DNA of 64,000 bases, from positions 50,546,174 through 50,610,173 of the forward strand of contig OW121740.1 of NCBI GenBank assembly GCA_933228675.1. Direction: 5' to 3'. This document shows, piece after piece, positions 10,641 to 23,650 of this stretch. The position numbers were made by a program, and so were the translations under genes. Position 1 is the stretch's first letter; each line of letters opens with the position of its first letter. The notes beneath the pieces were generated by a model. That model did not search any database, was not told where the DNA came from, and was given only the letters and a program-made list of their open reading frames with translations. The stretch comes from Stomorhina lunata (taxonomy: Eukaryota > Arthropoda > Insecta > Diptera > Rhiniidae).

Positions 10641-12080
10641 AGGATAATATAGGAATTTTTGTGATTGAATAGAAAAGTAAATAGACTAAATATCATTTTT
10701 AACATTCCAAGAGGTTGGTACCCTACAGTTGGCATAAAAGAAATTAAAGACGTTTTGAAAATTTGCAAGATGTTAGGATAAGTTTTTAAATTCTTAAGAG
10801 TAATTTTGATTAATTTTGTAAATTTAAAAAATTTCATATTATTTTTTATTTGTATACCATTTAAAAAATCACCCTTTATTTGCTGTTAAAAAGCCAATGC
10901 ATATTCATACGCGTTTTATTAATGTAATTTTAGCTAAAGTGTAATGAAAATGTCATGTAATCGTTAGTTTTTTTTCAGTTCGAGACACAGACAGCATAAA
11001 TACTTGTATGACTTATATGACTCTGATGTACTTAACACTCTATGGAATTTTTTTTTTGCAATTATAATCAAAAAACTACAACAACAACGAAATAATTTAA
11101 TATAATTTCATATTCATTTCTAAACTAAAATAACATTGTAGTCTAGTTACATACGAGTGTGTAGTATTGGACTAGACGAAAACAAAAAATTAGTTATGAT
11201 AAATTGTACAAGTTTTAATTCTGGTTTGGGGTTTCAAGTCCAGTCGTCTAGGATTTAGAATGAAAATAAAACTGTTCTTATTTCTGTAACATGTTTTTTT
11301 TTGTATGTCTTTCTTAACCATTTTGTACTTGGATATCATAATCTGGACTAGTATGTCACCTTGATTTCAAATGACAGGCTTTAAGATTTATTGGCGGAGT
11401 TTTAAGCCATTAACCAGGGTGTGTCTGGAGTCAAAGAGTTGGTCAAATGTCAGAAGAAAGATAAGATTTGAATGTCAGAGATTTTGAAAAATCATAAAGT
11501 TTTGCTTCAATTTTGCTTTAACACTTGAGTTTGAATACATGAGTTTGATCAAATTTCGTTTCCTGGCTTTAGTGGCCAGATAGGAAACTATACTGCAAAC
11601 AAGTTAGCAAGACTTGGGACCACCTTAGAAATTCCAATTGTACTATCATCTGTTGGCATGCCTCTTTAGGGCCCCGTTTAGCTAGAAATCGTTCTTAAAG
11701 AACAAACGATAATTTTATGAAAAATCTTAATTTCATTTTAGTAAAAAATCTATTTAATTTCAATTAATTTTCAATTACAAAAAAAAAAATAATTAAGAAA
11801 TTTATAAACAATAATAACAATAAAAAAAAACAAATCTAAACTTTATGCAATTGATAGTGGAAAAATTAAAAATTTATTTCATAGACGACGCGACGCTTAA
11901 GTAAAGTAGTAAATGCGCCATAGCTGAAATCAAAGCAAATTATAGCAAAAACAAAACGCATATAAAATGAATGATAAGCATTTTATTATTATTATTATTT
12001 TCTAAAATGTCAATTGAATGCATTTAAATTCAAAGAAATTCAAATGAATAGAAGTTTTTGTACACGCGTAGAAAATTGAT
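10640..12080. other. Intron-like spacer without a recognised gene
   Basis: AT-rich sequence. A pyrimidine tract ending in CAG at about 10978 is followed by an open stretch but has no nearby donor, so I do not call an exon. The segment 11380-11690 is GC-richer and may be an old transposon remnant. Short ATT and A runs occur near 11780-11830 and 11980. Confidence 0.4.
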
Positions 12081-12082
12081 GT

Positions 12083-15000
12083 AGTATAACGCGCGATAAT
12101 GCTATTGTAAAGCATTATAATAAGATTATAAAGCTTTATAATGTGATTATGAAGTATTATAGCATGTGTAAATGCAGTAATTATGTATTATAACGTATTA
12201 TAATTTAACTATAATGTATTAAGATGCATTATAATGTGTAGTATAACTTGCTATAATACGATTTTAATGTATTATAACGCATTATAACGCGCTATAATGC
12301 GATTTAATGTATTATAACGCATTATAATGCGATTATAATGTATTATAACGCATTGTAATGCGTTGTAATTTATCATAACTGGATTATAATGCATTATAAT
12401 GTAGTTATAATGAATTACAACTCATTGCAATACGATTATAATATATTATAACGCGTTATAACGCTATTATAACACGCAATAATGCGATTTTAATGTATTA
12501 TAACGCATTATAATGCGATTATAATGTATTACAATGCATTATAATGCGATTATAATTTATTATAACGTATTATAACGCATTATAATTCTATTATAATTAA
12601 TAACAAAGTATTTCAATGGGATTATAATATATTATAACGCATTATAATGTATTATAACACGCAATAATGCGATTTTAATGTATTATAACGCATTATAATA
12701 CGATTATAATGTATTATAACGCATTATAATGCTATTATAATGTATTACAATGCATTATAATGCGATTATAATTTATTTTAACGTATTTTAACGCATTATA
12801 ATTCTATTATAATTAATAACAAAGTATTTCAATGGGATTATAATATATTATAACGCTTTATGATGCTATTATAATGTATTATAACGCATTATAATGCGAT
12901 TAGAATGTATTATAACGCATTATACTGCGGTTATAATGAATTACAACTCATTGAAATGCGATTGTAATGTATTATAACGCATTATAATGCAGTTATAATT
13001 AATTAAAACGCATGACAATGGGATTATAATGTATTATAACGCATTATAATGCAATTGTAGTGTATTATAACGCATTATAATGCTATTATAATGTATTATA
13101 ACGCACTATTTTGCGATTATAATGTATAATAACGCATCATAATGCAGTTATAATGAATTTGAACGCACTACAATGCGAATCTAATGTATTATAACGCACT
13201 ATATTGCGATTATAATATATTATAACAAATTATAATGCGATTATAATGTATTATAACACATTATAATGCAGTTATAATGAATTACAACGCACAACAATGC
13301 GATTGTAATGTATTATAACGCATTATAATGCTGTTATAATGAATTACAACGTATTACAATGCGATCATAATGTATTATAACGCATTATAATGCAATTATA
13401 ATGTATTATCATGCATTATAATGCAGTTATAATGAATTATAACGCAAAACAATGCGATTGGAATATGTTATAACGCATTATAGTGCTAGCATAATGTATT
13501 ATAACGCATTATAATGCGATTAGAATGTATTATAATGCATTATACTGCGGTTATAATGAATTATAATGCGATTGTAATGCGTTATAACGCATTATAATGC
13601 AGTTATAATTAATTACAACGCATTACAATGGGATTATAATGTATTATAACGCATTATAATGTTATTATAATGAATTATAACGCATAATAATGCAGTTATA
13701 TTGAATTGCAACTAATAACAATACGATTGTAATGTATTATAACGCATTATAATGCTATTATAATGTATTATGACGCATTATAATGCGATTATAATATATG
13801 ATAATGCATTATAATGCGGTTATAGTGATTTTCAACGCACTACACTGCGAATGTAATGTATTATAACGTACTAAATTGCGATTATAATGTATTATCACAA
13901 ATTATAATACGATTATAATGTATCATAACGCATTATAATGCATTTATAATGCATTATAACGCATTATAATGCAATTATAATGTATTATCACTCATTATAA
14001 TGCAATTATAATGAATTAAAACGCAAAACAATGCGATTGGAATATGTTATAACGCATTATAGTGCTAGCATAATGTATTATAACGCATTATAATGCGATT
14101 AGAATGTATTATAACGCATTATACTGCGGTTATAATGAATTATAATGCATTAAAATGCGATTGTAATGCGTTATAACGCATTATAATGCAGTTATAATTA
14201 ATTACAACGCATTACAATGGGATTATAATGTATTATAACGCATTATAATGTTATTATAATGAATTATAACGCATAATAATGCAGTTATATTGAATTACAA
14301 CTAATAACAATACGATTGTAATGTATTATAACGCATTATAATGCTATTATAATGTATTATGACGCATTATAATGCGATTATAATATATGATAATGCATTA
14401 TAATGCGGTTATAGTGATTTTCAACGCACTACACTGCGAATGTAATGTATTATAACGTACTAAATTGCGATTATAATGTATTATCACAAATTATAATACG
14501 ATTATAATGTATCATAACGCATTATAATGCATTTATAATGCATTATAACGCATTATAATGCAATTATAATGTATTGTCACTCATTATAATGCAATTATAA
14601 TGAATTAAAACGCAAAACAATGCGATTGGAATATGTTTTAACGCATTATAATGCTAGCATGATGTATTATAACGCATTATAATGCGATTATAATGTCTTA
14701 TAACAGATTAAAATGCAGCTATAATGAATTAAAACGCATTAGAAAGCAAATATAATGTATCATAACACATTATAATGCTATTATAATGTGTTATAACGCA
14801 TTACAATGCGATTATTATGTATTATGACGTATAATAATGCAGTTATAATGTATTACAATGCATTACAATACGATTATATTGTATAGTAACGCGCTATAAT
14901 TTGATTTTAATGAATTTTAATACATTATAATGCGTTATAGTACATTATAATCGCATTATAATGCAGTTATAATGAATTACAACTCATTATAATGCAGGTG

Positions 15001-15490
15001 TAATTTATTACAATGCATTACAATGCGATTATTATGTATTATAATGCATTATAAAGCTATTATAATGCATTATAATTCTGTTGTAATGTATTATAATGTG
15101 ATTGTAATGTATTATAACGCATTATAATGCGGTTATAATGAATTACAACGCATTACAATCCGATTATAATGTGCGATTATAATGTATTATAACGCATTAT
15201 AATGCAGTTATAACGAGTTACAACGCACTGCAATGCGATTATAATGTCTTATAATCCGCTATAATGCAATTTTAATGTATTATAATGCGATTATAATATA
15301 TTATGACGCATTATAATGCGATTATAAAGTGTTATAACTCACTATAACAGGATTATAATGTATTAAAATGCACTAAATTGCGATTATAATGCATTATAAC
15401 GCATTATAATGCGATTATAACATATTACAACGCATTATCGTATGATTATGATGTGTTATAACTTATTATAATACATCTACAATTCATTAA
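12083..15490. repeat. TTATAA-core tandem array, unit about 31 bp
   Basis: About 3.4 kb of variants of a 31-bp unit made of three pieces: CGCATTATAATG, CGATTATAATG and TATTATAA. That makes roughly 110 units. CATTATAATG is a perfect 10-bp palindrome. The three TTATAA cores in one unit are spaced 11, 10 and 10 bp. Larger segmental duplications overlie the array: a 186-bp block (12471 and 12657) and a block of about 580-590 bp (13443, 14022, partial at 14611). No coding capacity. Confidence 0.95.
13443..14700. repeat. 580-590-bp higher-order duplication inside the TTATAA array
   Basis: The same ordered series of variant units, starting CGCAAAACAATGCGATTGG and passing through CTAGCATAATG and TATACTGCGGTTATAATG, begins at 13443, 14022 and 14611. 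The first two periods are nearly identical base for base, including private variants such as TTTTCAACGCAC. The third is cut off after about 100 bp. Confidence 0.85.
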
Positions 15491-17290
15491 AACTTCTTAC
15501 CACATAAATTTTCTCAGTGTACAATTACAAAAAAAAAAGTCACAAAGCGTAAAAAATATGACTTGTGATTAATCAGAAACGCCAGTAAACTCGCCAACAA
15601 AATGCCGGCCACGTTCTTAATTGATAATCAAATGAATCGCGCAAAAAAAGTACAGAACGCATATAAAACTCGCAACGAAAAATCTCAAAGATTTCTTTCA
15701 TTCAAAAAAAAAGGAAATATTAAAAGTCAATAATTTTAATAGTCAGCCAAAAACAAAAAAGCTTTACAAAGCGGTTTTCATAAAAAAAAACCTTTTTGAA
15801 TTTATGAATTGAAAAAATTAAAACTGCAAAAGCGGGTGTGGCGGCTTTTCATTTTCTCTAAAAATTTTCAAATAATTTCAATTTTCTTGGAAAAGTCAAA
15901 TAAAGTGTTAATAATGTTGAAAGTCAAATATGAGGAAACAATTGGTTTTTTTTTAATGGTTAATAGGGGTTAAACTTTAACTTTTTTTTAATTGATTATA
16001 CAATAGTTACATGAATAACAAGATTTTCTTTGAAAGTGATTTTAATGAGAGTTAACGGGTAATTGTTTAATAGAAATTTAATTTTTATCGATTTGGGGTT
16101 TTGGAAAGTTGTTAGAAATAGGGACCAGAGTTTAATATTTAATAGGAAATGAGTTAAGTTATCAAATTTTTTGAAGAATTTTCGAAATTTTGATTTAATG
16201 TTTCAAAAAAATACAATTGAACTTTACAGTTTTGAATTTTGACCCAATTTTTGTATGTAAAATTATATAAGAACCTTTTGATGTCCGTAATAAACTTGAA
16301 TTGCAAATCATGCTAGACTCTGTGAAATATTGTAGATTGCCACCCTTTATTTCTTACATAAAAATAGTAAAACCATTTTTTTTAAATTTGTTCTATTTCA
16401 TGAAATTTAATATCATGAAGTTTGTGGCCCTTTTGTGAAGTATCTTTACACTTTTTTTAAACGTTTTTGGTATTGATGAATTCTTTAAAATGTCTACAAT
16501 CATAAAAATTTGAAAAATCTTCGAAAGGATAAAAATTTCAAAAGATTTTAGATTTTTGGTAAAAATAGTCTTTCAAAAATTTTTTTAAATTTTTTTCTTC
16601 TTTGTTTACTAAAACAATGTCTTAACTTTCTTTGATAGTCCTTGATATTATAAATGTTGTATTTATTTATATTTTTTCCAACACTTAAATTATTGTTTAA
16701 ATTATTTTATTACTTTTATTAAAATTTAAATAAATACGACAGAAATATTCAATTTAAAATCCTTTCTAACAAATCTATAAAAACGATTTTTCTTAAATTA
16801 TTTACATTTACAAGTGGAAATTTTATATTTATTGAATTCTTTTTATTATTAAAGAAAACTAATGTTTTCTTTAAATATAAAGCTAAGGAAATATTTAAGA
16901 ACATAGAAAAAAAATAAAAAAGTGGCAAAATCTTAACAAGCACAAAAAAATGTATCATGTAATTTTCAATTTATTAAAAAAAAATTAAGTTTTTCTAAAT
17001 TTCCATTTATCCATCTCTGACTTCTTGGCTCAATGTGTCTGTCTCTGTGTGTATTTTTTGAGTGCGTTTGAATACATTTGCCGAGTGAGCGTGTGTGCAA
17101 GTTTGAATTTATCTTAATATGAAATGGCACACAATTACAAACAATACTTTTAACTTCCGCATTGCATAAAAAAACAACAATAAAACAAATTTTATTTAGT
17201 TTTATTATTTTATTTTTAACAGCAACAAAAAAAAAACGATTATAATTTGGTAAAATAAAGTTATAACCAAATAAATGTGATTTTAAATGC
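15490..17290. other. Intron-like spacer
   Basis: AT-rich DNA with frequent A and T runs. The minus-strand open frames at 16749-16958 and 16966-17292 have low-complexity, Phe/Leu/Asn-rich translations of no recognisable family and are probably chance. A GTGTGTCTGTCTCTGTGTGT-like stretch lies near 17033-17055. No gene seen. Confidence 0.45.
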
Positions 17291-17299
17291 ATTAAAATA

Positions 17300-17415
17300 C
17301 ATTATACTCTCATTATAATGTATTATAACAAATTATTAATGCATTATAATAAGTTATAATGCACTTTAATCGTTTTATTATGTGTTATAATGCATTATAA
17401 CCGCCTTATAATAAA
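17300..17415. repeat. Small satellite outlier of TTATAA units
   Basis: A handful of CATTATAATG-like and GCATTATAAT-like cores occur here, 1.8 kb beyond the main array and directly before the AGCGCT repeats. Confidence 0.6.
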
Positions 17416-19810
17416 TTTAAGCTGTTTTTGATTTTAGCGCTTTTTATGAAAACACTAACTTTTGACTTTTTTGTTTTGCTATTTTGTAAAAATCTACGCC
17501 ATTTTAAGTTATTTAAGGATAAGTTGTTATTGGCGAAATAGTTTGAGTTGTTATAATGAATTTAAACACATTTCGTTTTAGTGCTTTTTATAAAAATCAA
17601 TGATTTTTGAAACTTTTTTCGTAATTTTGTCATTGTTTGATTAATGGCACAAATTTTCAGTATTCATATTGAATTCAAAAACTCCTTTCATTTTAGCGCT
17701 TTTTAAAATGTTTAAAAATCTTAAATGTAGTAAAAAATGTTTGTTATTATATTTAAATTAAGATTTTTTGTCAAATTTGGTATGTTTTCTACATGTTTTG
17801 AATATTTATATTGAATTTGAGCAGCTTTTAATTTTAGCGTTTTTTTATAAAAACACTATTTTTTACTTTTTTGTTTTGCTATTTTGATAAAACCGAGATT
17901 ACTTTAAGTTTTTTAAGACCAAATTGTTTTTACCGAAATAGCTTGAATGATTATTATGAATTTTAACATATTTCGTTTTAGTGCTTTTTATAAAAATCAA
18001 TGATTTTTTGGATTTTTTTCGTAATTCTGTCATTGTTTGATTAATAGCACAAGTTTTCATTATTCATATCGAATTCAAAAACTCTTTTTCATTTTAGAGC
18101 TTTTAAAAATATTTAAAAAGTATAGGTAAAAAAAATAAAAATATATTTCTCATTTTACGTAGATAAAGGATCTTTGTAAAATTTTTATGTTTCCGACATA
18201 TTTAGTGTATAAATATTGAAGAAATGCTGTTTTTGATTTTAGCGCTTTTTATGGAAACACTAAATTTTGAACTTTTTATTTTTCTATTTTATAAAAATCA
18301 ATGTTACTTAAAGATATTTAAGGAAAATTGTCAATGTCGAAATACTTTTGAATGATTATAATGAATTTAAGCATATTTCGTTTTAGTGCTTTTTATAAAA
18401 ATCAATGATTTTTGGAACTTTTTTTGGTTATTTAGTCATTGTTTGATTAATAGCACAAAATTTCCATGTTTATATTGAATTAAATTTTTTTTTTCATATA
18501 AGCGCTTTTTAAAATTTTTAAAAAATATTATAAATAGCGAAAAAAAATGTTGTCATTATATGTAAATCAAGGACTTTTTTAATTTTTTTTAAGTTTCCGA
18601 TATGTTTTGTGTATTAATATTAAAAAAAGCTGTTTAAGATTTTAGCGCTTTTTATAAAAACACCAACTTTTGATTTTTTTGTTTTGCTATTTGGAAAAAA
18701 TCAACGTTATTTTAAGTTATTTAAGACAGAAATGTTCTTACGGAAATAGTTTGAATTGCTAGAATGAATTTAAACATGTTTTATTTTAGTGCTTTTTATA
18801 AAAATCAATGATTTTTTTAACTTTTTTTTGTAATTTAGTCATTGTATGATTAAAAGCACAAATTTTCATTAATTGTATTGAATTCAAGAACTCTTTTCAT
18901 TTGAGCGCTTTTTAAAATATTTAAAAATAGTGAAAAAAAAGTGTTAGCTATTATATGTAAATCAAGGGCTTTTGTAAAATGCATTGTTTCCAACAGGTAG
19001 TGACCATTGTATTGAATTAAAGTTGCTTTCGATTTTAGCGCTTTCATGAAAACACCAGCTTTTGACTTTTTTGTTTTGCTATTGTGTAAAAATCAACGTT
19101 ATTTTGTTTTTTCTTAAGGCAGAAATGTTCCTACCGAAATAGTTTGAATGATTCTAATGAACTTAATCATATTTCGTTTTAGTGCTTTTCATAAAACTGA
19201 ATGATTTTTAGAATTTCTTGTTACGAGTGTTCCCACAAAATGTTTTTGTTTCCATATTGTATCCGAGTTGAGTTTTATTTTAGCGCTTTTTATAAAAACA
19301 CTATTTTTGACTTTTTTGTTTTGCTATTTTGTAAAAATAAACGTTATTGTTTAAAAATAAATTGTTATTGCCGAAAAAGTTTGAATGATTATAATGAATT
19401 TAAACACATTTCGTTTTAGTGCTTTTATAAAAATCAATGATTTTTTTAACTTTTTCGGTTACTTTGTCTATATTTGATAAAATCCTCAATTTATATGTGT
19501 ATTTATATTTTATTGAAGCGGTTTTTTATTTTAGCGCTTTTTATAAAAACACTAATTTTTAACTTTTTTGTTTTGCTATTTTGTAAAATTCAACGTTATT
19601 TTTAGCTTTTTAAGGGTAAATTTATATTTCCGATATATTTTAATTATTTATATTCAATTGAAGGGATTTTTAATTTAGTGCTTTTCTTAAAACTCAAAGA
19701 TTTTTGGAAAATTTTTTGTTATTTTTTTATGGTTTGATATATTCCACATATTTGCCATACTTATATTGAGTTAAAACATTTTTTCATTTTAGCGCTTTTA
19801 ATAAAAATCA
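17414..19810 (+). repeat. AGCGCT repeat block A, about 400-bp units, plus orientation
   Basis: Units begin with a T-rich segment and TTTTAGCGCTTTTTATAAAA at about 17425, 17833, 18238, 18640, 19033, 19280 and 19532. Early spacings are about 390-407 bp and later ones about 250 bp, where a sub-block is missing. Each full unit holds three sub-motifs: AGCGCTTTTTATAAAAACAC with TTGTTTTGCTATTTTG, then CGTTTTAGTGCTTTTTATAA with AATCAATGATTTTT, then CATTTTAGCGCTTTTTAAAA. No coding capacity. Confidence 0.92.
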
Positions 19811-20740
19811 CTCAACTTCAAAAAAAAACATGCCTTCTAATGCTTTATACGGGAAAGTCCCCAATGTCTAGTAGTAATTTTTGTTTTCATCTTGGAAAAA
19901 CCTCTTAACTTAAGGATTTTACTATCTTACTATTCTCCATAAATGATAAAAATCCCCCAGAAAAAATCTATAAAATCCAAAATCATTTCTAATTCTGTAA
20001 CCAACTTAAAACAAATACATTCTAGTCAATTAGTTTAAAATATTTGTTTACAATTATTTACTACTTAAGCCACATAATTTTTGTTAATAATATTACAAAA
20101 AAACAACAACTGCAATTTCAATAACAAGCGGCAATAAACAACAACAACAAAACCAACAGCAGCAACAAGCAGCAGGAACAACATCAATAAATAGTTGACA
20201 ATAACAGCAAAACGAAAGAAAGCCAGAGGAGAGAAGAAAAAACGCTGAATTTAAAATAAATTACGTTTATGGCTTTTACGTCACCGGTTGGTCGTTTTTG
20301 TTGTAGTTGTTGTTTTTATTCCACTAAAAACTAACAATTTTTTGTTTTAGTTGTAAACATTATTGTAAAACTTATAATGTTGTTGTTGCTGTTAGTTATT
20401 TTCTTATTTATTTGTTGCTTTTTGTCAGATATTTTCCTTTTCTTATTTACGTTTTTCTGTCTTTGTCGTTGGTTTTTCTTCTTAATGTTGTAGTTATTGC
20501 TGCTGTATTGAATTTTTACTGTTGTTTTTGTGTTTAATTACAAGTTGACGTTTTTTTTTCTTGCTGCTACTTCTGTTTCTTGTTATTTGCTTTCAATTGC
20601 TTGGAACAGAAAGAAAAAGAGATAGAAAAGCAGAGGTTCTTAAATAGGTAAAAACAGATAGATTTGATATTTAAAAAACGCCTAAATTTTAAAATCTTTT
20701 CAGTATTTAAAATAAAAGAAAATATGTTCAAAATGTAAAT
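19810..20740. other. Spacer between inverted AGCGCT blocks, with opa-type CAACAG/GTTGTTG tracts
   Basis: This stretch separates the plus and minus AGCGCT blocks. It contains CAACAACAACAAAACC and AACAGCAGCAACAAGCAGC near 20130-20180. In the other sense it has GTTGTAGTTGTTG and GTTGTTGTTGCTGTTAG at 20297-20400 and GCTGCT near 20500-20570. The tracts are themselves in rough inverted order, so a hairpin between blocks A and B would extend partly into them. Confidence 0.6.
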
Positions 20741-20744
20741 TTTA

Positions 20745-22860
20745 ACTCAAATTTATAACAAAATAAAATAAGAACGATTTTTATAAAAAGCGCCAAAATG
20801 GAAAATTTTTGAAATTCAATATTAATATTAGAAATATACCAGATTTATCGATTTATTTTAAAATAATATAAAATTTGCCAAAATTGATTAAGTTTAATAA
20901 AAAGCACTAAAATAAAAAATCATTTTAACTTAATAAATATTGAAAATATATACAAAGAATTTAATCAAGAACTAAAAAAAATAATAATTTTTGAAAAAAA
21001 TAAAATTTTTTTAAAAAGCGCTTAAATAAAAAAGTTCTTGAATACAACATGAATATGTAAAATTTGTGGGATTAATCAAACCATAACTAAATAACAAAAA
21101 ATGTGTCAAAAATCATTGATTTTCATGAAAAGCACTTAAATAAATTACGTTTAAAATCAATATAATCCTTTAAACTACTTCGAGAATAACTATTTAGCCT
21201 TATAAACTTGAAAATGAAGTTGAATCTTACAAAACAGCAAAACAAAAAAAAGTGAAAAATAGAGTTTTTATAAAAAGCGCTTAAATTAAAAACTACTTAA
21301 ATTCAATATAAGTATTCAAAACATATAGAAAACATAACAAATTTGACAAAAATCCTTGATTTACATATAATAACAAACATTTTTTAATCCATTTTTAAGA
21401 TTTTTAAAAAATTTTAAAAAGCGCTCAAATGAAAAATGTTATTAAATACAATATCAATACAGAAATTTTGTGGGATTAATCCAACAATGACTAAAAAACA
21501 AAAATATTACGAAAAGTCATTGATTTTTATAAAAAGCACTAAAACAAAATACGTTTAAATTTTATATAATCTTTCAATCTATTTCGACAATAATAATTAA
21601 ACCTTAAATAACTGCAAATAACAATGATTTTTACAAAACAAAAAACTTAAAATTTGGGGTTTAAATTCAACATAAGTATTCAAAACATGTAGGAAACATA
21701 AGTTTGACAAAAATCCTTGATTTACATATAATAGCAAACATTTTTTAGTCCATTTTTAGGATTTTTTAAAAAATTTAAAAAGCGCTGAAATGAAAAATGT
21801 TTTTAAATACAATATAAATACAGAAAATTTGTGGGATTAATCCAACAATGACTAAAAAACAAAAATATTACGAAAAGTCATTGATTTTTATAAAAAGCGC
21901 TAAAACAAAATACATTTAAATTTAATATAATCTTTCAATCTATTTCGACAATAATAATTTAACCTTAAATAACTGCAAATAACAATGATTTTTACAAAAC
22001 AACAAAACAAAAAACTTAAAATTTGGCGTTTTTATAAAAAGCGCTAAAATTAAAAACTGCTTAAATTCAATATAAGTATTCAAAACATGTAGAAAACATA
22101 AACAATTTTACATAAATAATAAATAATTGAAAAAGGCTTTGATTTTTACCAAACAGCGAAACAAAAAAGTGAAAAATAGAGTTTTTATAAAAAGCGCTAA
22201 AATTAAAAACTGCATAAATTCAATATAAATATTCGAAACATGTCGGAAACATAAAACATTTTACAAAAATCTTTGATTTACATGACAACGGCAACTTTTT
22301 TTCGTCATTTTTTAATTTTTATTAAATAATTTAAAAAGCGCCTAAATGAAAAATGTTCTTAAACACAATGTGAACATGGAAACTTTGTGTCATTAATCAA
22401 ACAGTTACTACATAACAAAACAATTACCAAAAATTATTGTATTTTATGAAAAACTCTAAAACATAATACGATTAAATTCAATAAAACCATTCAATTTACA
22501 TATTTCGGGAATAAAAATTAAGCCTTAAATAACTGAAAGTAATTGATTTTTCCAAAATTGCAACACAAAAAAATCAAAAGTAAGTTTATTTATAAAAAGC
22601 GCTAATATTAAAAACAGCCTAAATTCAATATAAATATCCGAAACCTGTCAAAAACATACAAATTTTTACAAAAACTCTTTTTTTTCATATTCTTCTTTTG
22701 TAATCCTTGTCTCCCAATGGAGCATAGGGCCTGATTTTCATAAAAATTTCACCTAAGAAAAAGCACTAACATTTAATTTCTAGGAAAATAAAACGAAATG
22801 TAAACTTCCTTATGATTATTTAGATTTCATGAAAAGCTCCAAAACATAAAATCAGAAAAA
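20745..22860 (-). repeat. AGCGCT repeat block B, minus orientation
   Basis: The same unit family as block A but reverse-complemented: AAAAAGCGCTAAAAT and variants recur at about 20787, 20900, 21013, 21127, 21273, 21416, 21533, 21778, 21893, 22037, 22190, 22335, 22598 and 22760. Accompanying CAAAACAGCGAAACAAAAAA and ATCATTGATTTT-type segments are complements of the block A sub-motifs. A 361-bp stretch (21318-21660 and 21680-22020) is an almost identical local duplication. Confidence 0.92.
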
Positions 22861-23650
22861 TTGATGAAAATATGAAAAAAAAAAACCGTTAAACCCACAA
22901 TCTGATGCAATTTTTATTTTGTCTTACTTTATAAATTATTTACCTCTTCCTTATAAAAAAATAATACAAATTTTCAACATTTTTTGTATTTTTTTGCATT
23001 TTCGTCACAATTTGTGCTCTAACCTCAATCTAGTTTTCATAATAAATGAATGACTTTAATCTAAATTAATTTTTTCCTACAATTTACGCATTTGTAAAGA
23101 AAAAAATAAAAAATAAAATCAAATAAATAATATTACAAATAAACTAGTTGACCTCAAAAAAAGTTGTTAATTAATAATTCAATACGAGATCGCTGCTGAT
23201 CACTGCGAATGTAAAGAAATAGGCGAAAGTTGGAACTTATTTAGAATATGAAGAGTATTAAAGATACGTTTTAAGAAAAAAATATAACTAGAAAAACTAG
23301 ATTTATGAGTTATTTTTTAATTTTATAAAAAAAAATCTGGTAATGTAACATATTTTTTAACTGATTTCTTGAAGTTAGAAAAAATTGTAACATTTTTAAT
23401 TTTTTTTTTTTAACTTAACTCTATTACTTTTTGCCTTCAACACAGGAAATATAACAAGTTTTTATTTCCAATTGACATTTACAAACGTAAAAATTGGAGT
23501 TATATTAATCCAGATATATTAATCCAGATTTAGTACTATTTTTTATGGTTAAATTTTCAGTTTTGTCGATTAAACACATTTCTGCTATTTTGAATACTTA
23601 TAATATCTAAAATTTATAAAAAATTAAAAGCATTTTGTAGTTTTAATAAT
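22860..23650. other. AT-rich spacer between AGCGCT blocks
   Basis: No repeat unit or gene recognised. A CTTCAACACAG at 23441-23451 resembles a splice acceptor but leads into a short frame without a donor. Confidence 0.4.

Noticed and set aside
10960..11100. Possible exon after the pyrimidine tract and CAG at about 10978
   Set aside because: One frame stays open (SRHRQHKYLYDL), but there is no donor near its end and the composition is non-coding.
12083..15490. CRISPR-like regular repeats
   Set aside because: No unique spacers; units are contiguous and the DNA is plainly eukaryotic.
16966..17292. 108-codon minus-strand frame
   Set aside because: Low-complexity translation, no family resemblance, no splice or promoter support; an open stretch of this size is not remarkable in 64 kb.
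20120..20580. CAACAG/GTTGTTG tracts as polyglutamine-coding exons
   Set aside because: Interrupted by stops and without splice sites; common non-coding feature of fly introns.
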